A DNA stretch of 64,000 bases from CBDDFV01 sp965227335. Its GTDB lineage: Bacteria; Planctomycetota; Phycisphaerae; Phycisphaerales; SM1A02. The stretch covers positions 700,792-764,791 of the forward strand of contig CBDDFV010000012.1 in the NCBI GenBank assembly GCA_965227335.1. The letters run 5' to 3'. How positions within the stretch are numbered: the first letter of the stretch is position 1; every line of letters starts with the position of its first letter. The notes beneath the pieces were generated by a model that was not told the DNA's origin, did not search any database, and saw nothing but the letters and a program-made list of their open reading frames with translations. Positions 44,001 through 51,805 of this stretch are shown here, piece by piece. A program made the translations under genes and the position numbers.

Positions 44001-45310
44001 CTCACGCGACGTGGCCGGACGTCGGCACGCCCGGCGGCGGGGCGACGGAGCGAAGCGGGCGTCTGGTGGCGATGCACGCGAACGCGGACGGTCCGCCCCC
44101 GCACGACGCCGCGCTGCTTGAGGACGACGGCCGCCTGGTGCTCGTGCAGGCCGCGCCGCCCGACGCCGGGTCGGCGCTGGTTGACGCATGGTCGGTCGAG
44201 TTCGAGGGCGAGGGGCCGGATCTGCTCGCGCACGACGAAGAGCGTCTGGTGCTCTGGCACGGGATCGACTGGAAGGACCCGCGGGCGGAGGTGCGCTCCC
44301 CGGCCGACGGTTCGGTGCAATGGACGAGCGCGCGGCTCGACCGGTTCTTCGATCGCGGTCTGGAAGCGCGGCCGACCGAGGATCGCATGCCCAACCAGGA
44401 GCCGTTCCGCGTCGACGAGATCGTGCCGACGCTGGATCGGTCGACGCTGGTCACGGTGCGTCGCAACGGGGATGCGGTGGGGTTTGACCTCACGCTCGAC
44501 GAGGATCCGCTCTGGGTCGAGTCGATCGGGCTGAGCCGCGTGTATCACGTCGCGCTCGACGCGGCGGGTCTGGTCGCGTCGGGGGTGCGGACCCGCGAGA
44601 TCAACGGACGACAGACGAACGAGGCGGCGATCGTGCTGATCGATCCGCGGACGGGGGCCACGCTCGCGTCGTGGGCGGCGCTGGACGGCGCTCCCGCCGC
44701 GTGGATGCGGGTCACGCCCTTCGGCGAACTGCTCTACGGCGGCGAGAAGGGCGTGGAGCTGATCGATCTCCTGAGCGGCGAGGTCGTGTGGTCGGCGCGT
44801 GGCGACGCGGCGTCGACGGCGATCGACGGCTGGGCGTTCGACGACGTCGCGTTCATCGCGGAGCCGACGATGAGTCTGCGGCTCCTCTCGCTCCGCGACG
44901 GGTCGGTGTCGGCCCCGCTCGAGGCGCCGGAGCGCGACGGCTGGCGCCCGCTCGATCTGTTTCACGTGTTCGCGTACGGCGACGTCGTGATCGCACACTT
45001 CCAGGACCGCATGCTGAGCTACGACCGGGCGGGCCGGCTGGTGGGGGCGGACGCGATCGCGGACGAACGGAGTTATCGGTGGATCCTGCCCGCGGCGGAC
45101 CGGCTCGTCATCGTCAGCCGGGCCAACGAACGCCGCAACAGCTACGTCTACCGGCTCTACGCGGCGGGGGCGGACGGCCGGGTGCTTGAACGCGACGTGG
45201 AACTGGGCGAGATCCGCACCGCGATCCGGCGGGCGCGTCTGATGAACGGCGTGATGTTGTTATCGACGGACGCCGCGACCTATGTCATCCCCGCTCCGTC
45301 GTCCGGATAA
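41069..45310 (+). CDS. Exported PQQ/BamB-like beta-propeller protein, 1413 residues
   Basis: After a signal peptide (cleavage near residue 43, APARAQ) come about 200 helical residues with TPR-like character. Residues about 280-690 form a PQQ-binding-like (BamB-type) propeller with repeats such as VRALDLYTGEERWRYAAG, VVCLDRRDGAVRWSTSV and VVCLDEQTGETRWARHI. A helical region follows, then a second propeller (about 1000-1405) with IDPRTGATLASWAALDG and LLSGEVVWSARG. No dockerin tail. The role is unknown; two propellers joined by helical repeats suggest a scaffold. Start is the GTG at 41069 or the adjacent ATG at 41072; both give the same protein within one residue. Confidence 0.83.
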   Translation: MMTYLRGLVFVLGPGRPVPRPIRSALVFASLGLALLLAAPARAQEENPVYVDDSPRAWQILQRADDHLADNVGEAVRLYQELLDDYGDRVLPVGLTRTDQFASTRTLVLRRLAGQEEALRRHRLREAARAEELWTSGAYERLALTRPLTSRGLDAMLQLAQTGLERGWFRGALGWLDEAASHPDADDGRRVFIDGMAATAAHHLGETARRDEALARLRAAGRDGAPFVALIDALIDRADPPRRTTGITINDTPPTGDFDALVGEPIWEIELPDGLLRRRLELSGDPSLLGGAATDPLGGDQLTAAPAVAGDTVFVSEGYTVRALDLYTGEERWRYAAGSESDAAIESVVTDLNVVAVAGETVVTITGHALGAKRTRNGAVVCLDRRDGAVRWSTSVRGLGLDDETEDLFPYGAPIVAEGAVYVLARKVTPQMLTSCYVVCLDEQTGETRWARHIASCGGVRTQISRPFSTPVYDHGALYVATAVGAVARIDVHHGLTRWLQRYRPPVQPNIGVARPWEIGAPAVTERGLVAIRPDRSRVALLDLDTGDELETHGAAPGEAWAAPKYLLSDGRMIVAVGREVRAFSIDDLSTARWRLPESNADAARYVRAAGRVVRGRVQLTRDAALVPVVERLLMVDLETGAILNEMRAPAAVNPLLVDGEMLIASEIALRAYMPVWKTVEVLRDRIEAEPDNPDPALSLMRIADHARDLDLALEAADLAYAAIRRMPPGPDADLLQTVLFDRLLELHASGAADGRAAGEELHARLDAVANGPAQRVEQLLAYADWAVDHDLGVAVEAHQTILADPLLSRTPLEIEDVQRSGGDRAAARLSALIRERGVDVYAPQAAFARRRLDALLASPDADAEAFLRLALAFPFADAALDAALESARRALADRDEIGALAAVAGVNRRADVASVHRRLIGPAVVLCLEMGRESRARALLRDSLRRFGDLELSEGFAGAPNVGSTARWLASLQQASPHATWPDVGTPGGGATERSGRLVAMHANADGPPPHDAALLEDDGRLVLVQAAPPDAGSALVDAWSVEFEGEGPDLLAHDEERLVLWHGIDWKDPRAEVRSPADGSVQWTSARLDRFFDRGLEARPTEDRMPNQEPFRVDEIVPTLDRSTLVTVRRNGDAVGFDLTLDEDPLWVESIGLSRVYHVALDAAGLVASGVRTREINGRQTNEAAIVLIDPRTGATLASWAALDGAPAAWMRVTPFGELLYGGEKGVELIDLLSGEVVWSARGDAASTAIDGWAFDDVAFIAEPTMSLRLLSLRDGSVSAPLEAPERDGWRPLDLFHVFAYGDVVIAHFQDRMLSYDRAGRLVGADAIADERSYRWILPAADRLVIVSRANERRNSYVYRLYAAGADGRVLERDVELGEIRTAIRRARLMNGVMLLSTDAATYVIPAPSSG

Positions 45311-45556
45311 ACGCGGACGCATCGGACTGGCGAGGGGAAACGGGTCCGGATAGCCGGCCGGCGGGCTTGCCCCGTTCCACAAGACGGCGCAGGTGGATCC
45401 CTGACGGGCGAAGAACGGCCCCGGCGGTCGCCGCGGGTCGCATCGTGTTGCATGGTGTAGGTGAACGCGGCCAGGCTCTCTCGGGAGCCGTGGGCTGACG
45501 TGGATGCGTCGTCGACGAACGACGTCGCCCGATTCCTTGAAGGGGAGAAGATAGAG

Positions 45557-46300
45557 ATGACCAAACGAACCAACCTGATGCGATACGGACTCGGCGCCGC
45601 GATGCTGCTCGCTCTCACCGCGGGAGCGGCGGCGGACTCCGTCGACATGAAGTTTCTCGGAACCGGCCTCGGCCGAAGCGTGAAGGTCGAGACCTCCACC
45701 AAGACGTTCAACGTCTTTGCCGGTCAGCTGCGTCACGAACTCGACAACGGCGACGGCGCGCTCACGGGAATGGACGGCGAACTGCTGACCTACTGCACTG
45801 AACTCACGCAGTACGTCACGTCCTCGTTCAAGGACTACGATCTCGTCAACCTCTCCCTCGCTCCGGATTCCGGACCGATGGGGGCGGTGAAGGCCCAGGC
45901 GATCCGCGACATCTTCGCGTACGCGGCCGGGGCGCAGTACGAATCGGCGAGCAACAGCGCGAACAAGGACTTTTCGGCGGCGTTCCAGATCGCCATCTGG
46001 GAGATCGTCGCCGACTACGACGGTACGAACGGCTCGCTCAGCGTCACGGACGGCGAGCTCGAGGTCCGCTCGACCAACGGCTCCGCCCTCGCCAGCGGCA
46101 TCGCGGGCGAACTCGACGACATCTTCGCGGCGGTCGGCCTCGGCGCGGACTTCCCGCAGCTCGGCGCCCTCGTCAACGCCAACCACCAGGATCAGCTTGT
46201 CATGGTGCCTCTGCCGGCGCCGTTGCTGATCGGCATGGCGGGCGTGGCGGGCGTCATGTGGCGCCGCCGACGACTCGCCGCCCGGCAGAGCGCGGCGTGA
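45557..46300 (+). CDS. Exported thioester-like protein with VPLPA-type sorting tail
   Basis: A 247-residue protein with signal peptide at about 1-26. The C-terminus reads VPLPAPLLIGMAGVAGVMWR followed by RRR, a VPLPA/PEP-CTERM-type exosortase signal (motif, hydrophobic helix, basic tail). The body has LLTYCTELTQYV (Cys about residue 80) and AFQIAIWEIVADY (Gln about residue 144). The QxAIWE pattern is the one seen around the Gln of Cys-Gln thioester domains, so an internal thioester is possible. Likely a surface protein that is cleaved by an exosortase, none of which lies in the window. GAAGGGGAG precedes the ATG and an intrinsic terminator follows at 46329. Confidence 0.82.
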   Translation: MTKRTNLMRYGLGAAMLLALTAGAAADSVDMKFLGTGLGRSVKVETSTKTFNVFAGQLRHELDNGDGALTGMDGELLTYCTELTQYVTSSFKDYDLVNLSLAPDSGPMGAVKAQAIRDIFAYAAGAQYESASNSANKDFSAAFQIAIWEIVADYDGTNGSLSVTDGELEVRSTNGSALASGIAGELDDIFAAVGLGADFPQLGALVNANHQDQLVMVPLPAPLLIGMAGVAGVMWRRRRLAARQSAA

Positions 46301-46328
46301 TCTGATCGCGATCGATATGGTGTATCGG

Positions 46329-46358
46329 CGCGGCGGTCCGAAGGGGCCGCCGCGTTTT
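46329..46358 (+). terminator. Intrinsic terminator of the VPLPA-type gene
   Basis: An 11-bp stem containing one G-T pair (CGCGGCGGTCC with GGGCCGCCGCG), a 4-base loop and then TTTT. It lies 28 bases past the stop. Confidence 0.88.
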
Positions 46359-46404
46359 CGCGCGCGGGCTCGAAACCTGACCTGAAGGAGTGCCGGATCT
46401 GGGG

Positions 46405-46433
46405 TTGACAGCGGCGGGTCGGGGCGGCCAAAT
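46405..46433 (+). promoter_or_regulatory. Candidate promoter of the acidic protein gene
   Basis: A consensus -35 box TTGACA (46405-46410), then 17 or 18 bases, then CCAAAT/CAAATA (46428-46434). It lies between the upstream terminator and the acidic gene, giving a leader of about 45 bases. Confidence 0.5.
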
Positions 46434-46482
46434 AGCCGCCGCGGCGACGTGACGCCGCGCTGACCGTGAAGGAACCCGCGTC

Positions 46483-46893
46483 ATGATCGACTTCGCCGTC
46501 GCTGAATCTGAACCGATCTTCGCGTCCGTCGTCGCGTCCGTCGTCGACCCGCCGTCGCCCGCCGCGCCGCCGTCGCCCGTGTTCGTCGCCTGGGATGACG
46601 AGGATGAGGACGAGGACGGGGCGTATTATTACGACGACGAAGAGGACGAGGTCGACGACGACCTCGACGACGGTTTCTACGACGATGACGATGACGGCGA
46701 CGACGATGATGACGACGACGAGGATCTCGAAGACGACCTCGAGGACGCGGACGACGACGGCGACGGGGATGATGAGGACGACGACGACGAGTACGGCGCT
46801 GACGACGACGAGGATGACGACCTCGGACTGGACGACGATCAGGCCGGAGACGGGGACGACGGGGGGGACGACGACGACGAGGTGATCGACTGA
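46483..46893 (+). CDS. Extremely acidic Asp/Glu-rich hypothetical protein
   Basis: A 136-residue protein. The first 37 residues are ordinary (IDFAVAESEPIFASVVAS, then a Pro/Ala/Ser linker); the remaining 99 are mostly Asp and Glu with a few Tyr, Gly, Leu and Ala. There is no signal peptide, membrane helix or known domain. Support for a real gene: GAAGGAA 7-8 bases before the ATG, a TTGACA promoter upstream and a terminator closing the preceding gene. The opposite strand encodes an Arg-rich shadow, which I discount. It may bind calcium or basic proteins, or act as a spacer, but no role is known. Confidence 0.65.
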   Translation: MIDFAVAESEPIFASVVASVVDPPSPAAPPSPVFVAWDDEDEDEDGAYYYDDEEDEVDDDLDDGFYDDDDDGDDDDDDDEDLEDDLEDADDDGDGDDEDDDDEYGADDDEDDDLGLDDDQAGDGDDGGDDDDEVID

Positions 46894-46985
46894 TCGAGCG
46901 CGACGACGCGTTCACCGCCGTCGGAACGGGGCGTGATACGGAGACGTGAAACGGAGAGGGTGGCGGCGCGGCGTGCGGCGGGCGA

Positions 46986-47822
46986 TCAGACTTCGGCCGT
47001 TGCGCTGCCGCGCTTGTCGTCGGGCCGGAAGATCTCGCGGGCGCGTCCGTGCACGCCGTCGGCGGCGCGGGTGATGGCGTCGCAGAGGCTCGTCACCGCG
47101 GGCACGTCGGGGTAGCGTTCGCGGAGTTCGACCATTTTCTCCGCCATGGAGGCGCCGTTGTCGCGGTAGAGGCGTTTGAACGACTCTTTGACGGCGTCGA
47201 TGTCGCGGCTGCTCACGCCGAGGCGGGTGAGTCCGATCGAGTTCACCGCCCGCACTTCGGCGGGGCTGCCCTCGACGATCATGTACGGCGGCACGTCCTT
47301 GGTGATCCGGGCGAGCCCGCCCACGAAGGCGCCGGCGCCGACGGTGGCGAAGTGGTGCACGCCCGCCCCGCCGCCGATGTTCGCGTAGTCGTCGATGTGC
47401 ACGTGGCCGGCGAGCATCGCCTGGTTCGCGATCGTGGTGTGGTCGCCGATCACGCAGTCGTGCGCGATGTGGGCGGCGACCATGACGAGGTTGTGCGATC
47501 CGATCCGCGTCTCGCCGCCGCCGTTCGCGGTGCCCCGGTGAATCGTCACCTGCTCCCGGATCGTGTTGCCGTCGCCGATCACGCACAACGAGCGCTCGCC
47601 CCGGTACTTGCGGTCCTGCGGATCCGCGCCCACCACCGCGAAGGGGTAGACCACGTTGTCGGCGCCGAGCGTCGTCTGCGCCTGAATGGTCACGTGGTTC
47701 ATCAACTGCGTTCGAGGCCCGATGACGACGTCGGGACCGATCACGCAGTACGGCCCGATCACGACGTCATCCGCCACGTCGGCGGTCGGATGAACGATTG
47801 CGGTGGGATGAATCTCTGCCAT
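46986..47822 (-). CDS. lpxA: UDP-N-acetylglucosamine O-acyltransferase
   Basis: A 278-residue left-handed beta-helix enzyme, the first step of lipid A synthesis (acyl transfer to O-3 of UDP-GlcNAc). Hexapeptide repeats run from IHPTAIVHPTADVADDVVIG. The catalytic region is MVAAHIAHDCVIGDHTTIAN, with the active His in AHIAHDC. PFAVVGADPQDRKYRGE is family-typical. It is the last gene of the bamA-to-lpxA cluster, 73 bases after lpxC-fabZ. The ATG at 47822 follows GAGAGA. Confidence 0.93.
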   Translation of the reverse strand: MAEIHPTAIVHPTADVADDVVIGPYCVIGPDVVIGPRTQLMNHVTIQAQTTLGADNVVYPFAVVGADPQDRKYRGERSLCVIGDGNTIREQVTIHRGTANGGGETRIGSHNLVMVAAHIAHDCVIGDHTTIANQAMLAGHVHIDDYANIGGGAGVHHFATVGAGAFVGGLARITKDVPPYMIVEGSPAEVRAVNSIGLTRLGVSSRDIDAVKESFKRLYRDNGASMAEKMVELRERYPDVPAVTSLCDAITRAADGVHGRAREIFRPDDKRGSATAEV

Positions 47823-47895
47823 GATTCTCTCTCGGGGCTCTTCGCAGAGCAGCGATGAGCCGGAGGATCGATCGATCGTCATTCGGGGGGCGTCC

Positions 47896-49251
47896 TCAGT
47901 CCTGTTCGGCGTCCACCATCATGAAACGAATCTGCGCTTCCGCGGCGAGCTTCGCTCCCACGTACGCGCGACACTTGACGGCGCCGGTGCGGGCTCGCGC
48001 CCGAATCGACTCCGCCTCCAGAATGAGCTGATCGCCCGGCGATACCGAATGCCGGAGCTTCACCCGATCCAGACTCAGCAGCACCGCGATCTTCCCCGTG
48101 TGCTCCAGCTTCTGACTGAGCAGGAGACCGCCGAGCTGCGCCATCGCCTCCACGATCAGCACCCCGGGCATGATCGGCGTGCCCGGATAGTGACCCTGAA
48201 AGAAGGGCTCATTGATCGTGACATTCTTCACCCCGATCGCCCGCTGATCGCCGTCGATCTCGACCACGCGGTCCACCAGGAGCATCGGGTACCGGTGCGG
48301 CATCAGCCGCTGAATCGCCCGGATATCGAGCTCACGGCCGTGCAGACTCCGATCCCGCCGGAAATCCGCGTCCGCCTGCTGCAGGATCTTCTGGCACATC
48401 CGCCGGTTCAGCTCGTGACCCGACTTGTACGCCACGAAACGGGCGTGCACTTCGAACCCCAGCAGATACAGATCGCCCAGCAGGTCCACGATCTTGTGAC
48501 GCACCGGCTCGTTCTCGAACCGATACGCGTTGTCGATCGGACCGTCGTCCCCGATCACGAGGACGTCCTTCGGCGTCAGATGACGGCACATGCCGCGATC
48601 CCACAACGCCTGGGCCTCCTCCTTCAGGCTGTACGTCCGAGCCCGGGCGATCTCCTCCGTGTAGGCCCCGTTCGTGAAGTTGAACGACTGCACCTGACGC
48701 TTGATCCGCGTCGCGTTGGAGCCGTAATCAAGGTCATAGACGACCTTGAAGGCGTCCTCGTCGCACGGGAACGCCGCGAGCATCGCGTCGCCCTGCTCGA
48801 TCACGATCGGCTGTCGGAGCTTGTAGATCCGACGCGGCGCGTCCTGCTCCTCCAGCCCGACCTCGAGGATCGGGTCCACGAACGGCGCCGCGGAACCGTC
48901 CCCGCACGGCAGCTCCGGCCCGTTGATCTGAATCAGCACGTTGTCGATCCGCAGGCCGGCCAGGGCCGACATGCAGTGTTCAACCGTCTCGATGGCGATG
49001 TCGCCCCGCTTCAGCGTCGTCCGACGGGCCCGATTGCCCACGTGGTCGATCGTCGCGGGAATCCGCACCGGGGGGTCGACGTCCGTCCGCTCGAACACCA
49101 CGCCGTGATACGGAGGGGCCGGACAGAACCGCACCACCGCGTCCTCGCCCAGCAGGAGACCCTTGCCGCGCACCTCCACCTCCCCCGCCAGTGTGTGCTG
49201 GCGCGGCGGCGCAGTTGCGCTATCCCCTTTGTGTGCAGCGGCTTGGAGCAT
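47896..49251 (-). CDS. lpxC: LpxC-FabZ fusion (deacetylase and hydroxyacyl-ACP dehydratase)
   Basis: A 451-residue bifunctional protein. Residues 18-305 are UDP-3-O-acyl-GlcNAc deacetylase LpxC: TVEHCMSALAGLRIDN and RHKIVDLLGDLYLLG hold the zinc ligands (His in VEHC, His and Asp in HKIVDLLGD), and ARFVAYKSGHELN is the substrate loop. Residues about 315-450 are FabZ: IQRLMPHRYPMLLVDRV and FFQGHYPGTPIMPGVLIVE, with active His and Glu. The fusion links lipid A synthesis to fatty acid elongation and is known in Bacteroidetes and planctomycetes. It lies 24 bases downstream of lpxD. Confidence 0.95.
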   Translation of the reverse strand: MLQAAAHKGDSATAPPRQHTLAGEVEVRGKGLLLGEDAVVRFCPAPPYHGVVFERTDVDPPVRIPATIDHVGNRARRTTLKRGDIAIETVEHCMSALAGLRIDNVLIQINGPELPCGDGSAAPFVDPILEVGLEEQDAPRRIYKLRQPIVIEQGDAMLAAFPCDEDAFKVVYDLDYGSNATRIKRQVQSFNFTNGAYTEEIARARTYSLKEEAQALWDRGMCRHLTPKDVLVIGDDGPIDNAYRFENEPVRHKIVDLLGDLYLLGFEVHARFVAYKSGHELNRRMCQKILQQADADFRRDRSLHGRELDIRAIQRLMPHRYPMLLVDRVVEIDGDQRAIGVKNVTINEPFFQGHYPGTPIMPGVLIVEAMAQLGGLLLSQKLEHTGKIAVLLSLDRVKLRHSVSPGDQLILEAESIRARARTGAVKCRAYVGAKLAAEAQIRFMMVDAEQD

Positions 49252-49275
49252 AGTCTTGGATGGCCTGGGAGCGTG

Positions 49276-50319
49276 TCACGACGCATCGGGCGTCGGGCCG
49301 GACGGCGGCCTCCTGCCGCGAAGGAATCCCGGAAGTTTACGCAGGGCGGCCCACTCACGCAATACGTCGCGTCGCGGTCGGGCCGGGTACCCCAGTACGA
49401 CCGCGCCAGGCTCGATATCGCCGATCACCGCCGCCCGCCCTCCCACCTGGGCCCCCGCCCCGATCGTCAGGTGATCCGCCGCGCCCGACTGGCCGCCCAT
49501 CTGGACCCACGGCCCGATCGTCGTCGATCCCGCGATCCCCACCAACGAGGCGATGACCGCGTTCTCGCCGATCTCACAATTGTGGGCGATCTGGACCAGA
49601 TTGTCGATCCTGGCCCCCCGACGGATCACGGTCGCGCCGAACTTCCCGCGATCGATCGTCGTGTTCGCCCCGATCTCGACGTCATCCTCGATCACCACGG
49701 TCCCCTGATGGGGGATCTTGACCAGCCCGCTCCGATCCGCCCGCGGGCGATAGGCGAACCCGTCCGCGCCGATCACCGCCCCGGGATGCACGATGACGCG
49801 GTCGCCGAGCCGGCAGCCCCGCTCGATCGTCGCGTTGGCCCGCACATCGCCGTCGGTGCCGATGGTCACGTCCGGTCCGATCCGGGCGCCGGCGTGGACC
49901 GCCGTGCGTTCGCCGATGACCACGCCCCGCTCGATCGAGACGTGCGGCCCGATCGCCGCGTCCGAGGCGACGGTCGCTTCCGGGTGGACCCAGGCGGCGG
50001 GATGCACGCCGGTCTCGGGTCGAGGCGGCGGGGGGGCGAAGCGTTCGAGGAGCGCGGCGACGGCGAGGTCCACGTTCTTCACGCGGAGGACGGGACGGGG
50101 GTCGTCGGGAAGGGCGTCGAAGTCGGTCGCCACAATCACCGCCGCGCCCCTCGACGCCGGCCATTGCGTCGCCCGGGCTTCGTCGATGACGAAGGTGACG
50201 TCGCGGGCCGTGGCGTCGGCAAGCGTCTGCACGCCGCGAATCTCGACGTCGCCGTCGCCTTCGAGCGTGGCGTCGAGTGTTTCGGCGAGCGCGGCGAGCA
50301 TCAGCGCCGCTTCGTTCAC
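49276..50319 (-). CDS. lpxD: UDP-3-O-(3-hydroxyacyl)glucosamine N-acyltransferase, copy 1
   Basis: A 347-residue LpxD. The N-terminal uridine-binding domain (about 1-100) precedes the beta-helix of hexapeptides (VHPAAWVHPEATVASDAAIG). The acceptor region reads IEDDVEIGANTTIDRG and then IDNLVQIAHNCEIGENAVIA, with the catalytic His in IAHN. It ends with REWAALRKLPGFLRG rather than the usual C-terminal helix. The GTG at 50319 overlaps the ompH stop (GTGA); an ATG at 50301 is the alternative. It lies in the bamA, ompH, ompH, lpxD, lpxC-fabZ, lpxA order seen in many Gram-negatives. Confidence 0.92.
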   Translation of the reverse strand: MNEAALMLAALAETLDATLEGDGDVEIRGVQTLADATARDVTFVIDEARATQWPASRGAAVIVATDFDALPDDPRPVLRVKNVDLAVAALLERFAPPPPRPETGVHPAAWVHPEATVASDAAIGPHVSIERGVVIGERTAVHAGARIGPDVTIGTDGDVRANATIERGCRLGDRVIVHPGAVIGADGFAYRPRADRSGLVKIPHQGTVVIEDDVEIGANTTIDRGKFGATVIRRGARIDNLVQIAHNCEIGENAVIASLVGIAGSTTIGPWVQMGGQSGAADHLTIGAGAQVGGRAAVIGDIEPGAVVLGYPARPRRDVLREWAALRKLPGFLRGRRPPSGPTPDAS

Positions 50320-50915
50320 TGGTTGAGCCAGTTGATGAGTTCCTGGGTGACGTCGATCTGCGGCGCGATGTGGAGTGATCGCCGGGCGGCGATCTGCTGT
50401 CGCACAACGGCTTCGGTGCCGGTGCCGATGGGCGCGGTGGCGTCGTCGATGAGGATGAGTTCGTAGCCTCGCTCGTTGGCGAGTCGCGTCGCGCCCGCAC
50501 GGATCTGGTCGTAGAGCATCTTGAGCTTTTCGCCCTTGACGTACTCGAGCTTCTGGGCCTTGTATTCGATCCACGCCCGGAGGTTCAGGGCCGCCTGTTG
50601 AAGTTCGCCTTCGGCGAGCTTGCGCTGCTCGGATCCGACGGCGAACAGGTCGACGTTCTGTTCGAGCACTTCGAGATCTTCACGCTGGCGGAGCCGCTCC
50701 TGGTCGAACTCGTCGGCCATCGCCTGCAGTTCGGCGTCGACGGCGTTCCGGGCGTTGAACTGGTTGAAGACGGTGTCGAGGTTGGCGACCCGCACCACGG
50801 TGGGGGCGGGGGGGGCGAAGGCGCGGCTGGCGTAGGCGTGATAGGCGGCGAGCATGCCGCCCACCATGGCGAACGTGACGATGACGCCGCGAAGCGTTCC
50901 ACGAGTCGTGCTCAT
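50316..50915 (-). CDS. OmpH/Skp-family periplasmic chaperone, copy 2
   Basis: A 199-residue protein with an N-terminal signal anchor (about 10-28). A long coiled-coil region follows (RQREDLEVLEQNVDLFAVG), and it ends with a beta-strand VDVTQ-like segment (PQIDVTQELINWLN). This is the Skp/OmpH layout, a trimeric chaperone that carries outer-membrane proteins through the periplasm. It is paralogous to the gene at 51032. AAAGGA precedes the ATG and its stop overlaps the lpxD start. Confidence 0.85.
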   Translation of the reverse strand: MSTTRGTLRGVIVTFAMVGGMLAAYHAYASRAFAPPAPTVVRVANLDTVFNQFNARNAVDAELQAMADEFDQERLRQREDLEVLEQNVDLFAVGSEQRKLAEGELQQAALNLRAWIEYKAQKLEYVKGEKLKMLYDQIRAGATRLANERGYELILIDDATAPIGTGTEAVVRQQIAARRSLHIAPQIDVTQELINWLNQ

Positions 50916-51031
50916 GGGAAGGTCCTTTCTGCCGCCGCGTCGGAATCAGGCGGGGCGGTCGACGGCGCGCCGGTCTCGGGCGCGCGGGAATGGTCAGATG
51001 GGAGCGTCGGGCGATCGACGATCGGTCATGA

Positions 51032-51661
51032 TCAGCCGCCCGCGTTGAACGTGTTGTTCATGCGGGTGACGAGCTGCTTGGTGATGTCGACGCGGGCGTC
51101 CGAGTAGAGGACGCGTCGGTTGAGGATCTGGTTGCGGATCTGCACTTCGCGGGGCGTCTGTGCGTTGGGATCGATCTGGGGGGCGCCGCTGGAGTCGTCG
51201 ACGATGACGACGTCGTAGCCGGCGGCGGCGGCGAGCGTGCTGATCGCCTGTTTGATCGACGCGTACAACGCCTGGAAGCGGATGGCGCGTTCGGCGTCCA
51301 TTTCGTTCGCCTTGAACGCCTGCCACGCCTGGAACTGTTTCGCGAAGAGGAGGGCTTCGTCTTCGAGTCGGGACCGCTCGGCGGGATCGACCGCCGCCTC
51401 GACCTGTTCGCCGTACGCCTGCAGCATGGCCTGGCGGCGTTCGAGCTCCTTGGTGATCTCGTCGGCCATGACCTTGAGTTCGGCTTCCGCCGCGGCGCGT
51501 TCCGTGAGCTGGGACATGAGGACGTCGAGCTTCACCACCGCGACGGCGGTCGGCGGGGCCTTGGCCCCGGCCTGTCCGGCGGCCTGGTAGCCGACGGCGG
51601 CGGCGAGGACCCCGAGCATGAGCAGCAGCACGGGGTTCGAGGTGCGGAGGCTGGATTTCAT
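51032..51661 (-). CDS. OmpH/Skp-family periplasmic chaperone, copy 1
   Basis: A 209-residue Skp/OmpH-like protein with signal anchor at about 8-30, VAVVKLDVLMSQLTERAAAE, a coiled-coil body, and VDITKQLVTRMNNTFNAGG at the end. It resembles copy 2, including the end of the coil (AAAGYDVVIVDD against RGYELILIDD). Copies in series are common in planctomycetes. AGGGAG precedes the ATG; it lies 144 bases after the bamA stop. Confidence 0.85.
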   Translation of the reverse strand: MKSSLRTSNPVLLLMLGVLAAAVGYQAAGQAGAKAPPTAVAVVKLDVLMSQLTERAAAEAELKVMADEITKELERRQAMLQAYGEQVEAAVDPAERSRLEDEALLFAKQFQAWQAFKANEMDAERAIRFQALYASIKQAISTLAAAAGYDVVIVDDSSGAPQIDPNAQTPREVQIRNQILNRRVLYSDARVDITKQLVTRMNNTFNAGG

Positions 51662-51805
51662 GAATGCATCTCCCTTGTCGGGTCAGGCGGAAAGCGGTCG
51701 CTGGTCAGATCCGGACCCCGGCGGGTGAAGAAGACCCGGCCGCGGGGGGCCGCTTCCCATGGTCCTGCAGGATTCTGGAGGGGGTATCTTCCCGTGATTC
51801 TTGGC

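Noticed and set aside
41516..44998. A 1160-residue open frame opposite the PQQ-propeller gene
   Set aside because: It is a shadow of the GC-rich sense gene; its sequence is Arg/His/Gly-rich without domains, and the plus-strand frame has clear propeller repeats.
46481..46915. An Arg-rich minus-strand frame opposite the acidic protein
   Set aside because: Asp/Glu codons read in antisense give Arg/Ser/His; it has no ribosome site, whereas the plus strand has a promoter and ribosome site.
47821..50466. An 881-residue plus-strand frame opposite lpxC-fabZ and lpxD
   Set aside because: The opposite strand carries well-conserved enzymes; the composition is a shadow.
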